This document shows positions 14,117-14,170 of a stretch of 14,170 bases of DNA, piece by piece (the first letter of the stretch is position 1; each line of letters starts with the position of its first letter). The notes beneath the pieces are model-generated. The model saw nothing but the letters and a program-made list of their open reading frames with translations. It made no database searches and had not been told where the DNA came from. The stretch comes from Desulfobacterales bacterium (lineage in GTDB: Bacteria > Desulfobacterota > Desulfobacteria > Desulfobacterales > Desulfobacteraceae). The stretch is from contig JAKSBO010000639.1 in assembly GCA_022361095.1 (NCBI GenBank), positions 1 through 14,170 on the forward strand, in the 5' to 3' direction. The position numbers were made by a program, and so were the translations under genes.

Positions 14117-14170
14117 GGTTCCGGTAATATAAATTAGATCCGGCACAACGTGACTATACATTTTATAAAG

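Overview
The window looks like a chromosomal housekeeping and metabolism region of a Deltaproteobacterium, most likely a Desulfobacteraceae-type sulfate reducer. That assignment is an inference from gene style: an AmrS-type radical SAM enzyme, a response regulator with a cysteine-rich tail, a Cache chemoreceptor and moderate GC. No rRNA, tRNA, CRISPR array, prophage or intact transposase is visible.

Layout from left to right. rsgA (ribosome-maturation GTPase) lies on the minus strand at 211-1314. Behind it is a poorly coding stretch (1315-2513). It holds a truncated C-terminal piece of an NAD-kinase-like protein, a tiny ORF with a strong ribosome binding site, several hairpins and a very AT-rich tract. 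A methyl-accepting chemotaxis protein follows (2514-4517, +) with a good intrinsic terminator. A LysR-type regulator (4621-5517, -) is divergent from two co-directional aldehyde dehydrogenases: an antiquitin/ALDH7-type enzyme (5736-7295) and an ALDH4-type delta-1-pyrroline-5-carboxylate dehydrogenase (7327-8952). A strong terminator closes this unit. Next come a SlyD-like FKBP isomerase with a Cys-rich tail (9321-9833) and, 28 bp later, a receiver-domain protein with a C-terminal four-cysteine module (9862-10437). A 392-bp gap then carries a long imperfect inverted repeat and a small ORF. It leads into a SAM methyltransferase (10830-11603) whose stop overlaps the start of amrS (11600-12622). 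The last gene is a CCA tRNA nucleotidyltransferase with an HD domain (12728-14116).

How the genes work together. The LysR/ALDH7/ALDH4 cluster is probably a regulated unit that oxidises amino-acid-derived semialdehydes (lysine and proline/ornithine/arginine carbon) to aminoadipate and glutamate. The methyltransferase and AmrS genes are translationally coupled. The FKBP and receiver genes are probably cotranscribed.

The least ordinary features are non-coding. A direct repeat of about 100 bp, roughly 80 % identical between copies, flanks the aldehyde dehydrogenase genes. It contains a stem-loop that stays paired on one strand only through G-U wobbles. A second element is the 91-bp inverted repeat at 10486-10576. 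I found no clear multi-gene defence or mobile system.
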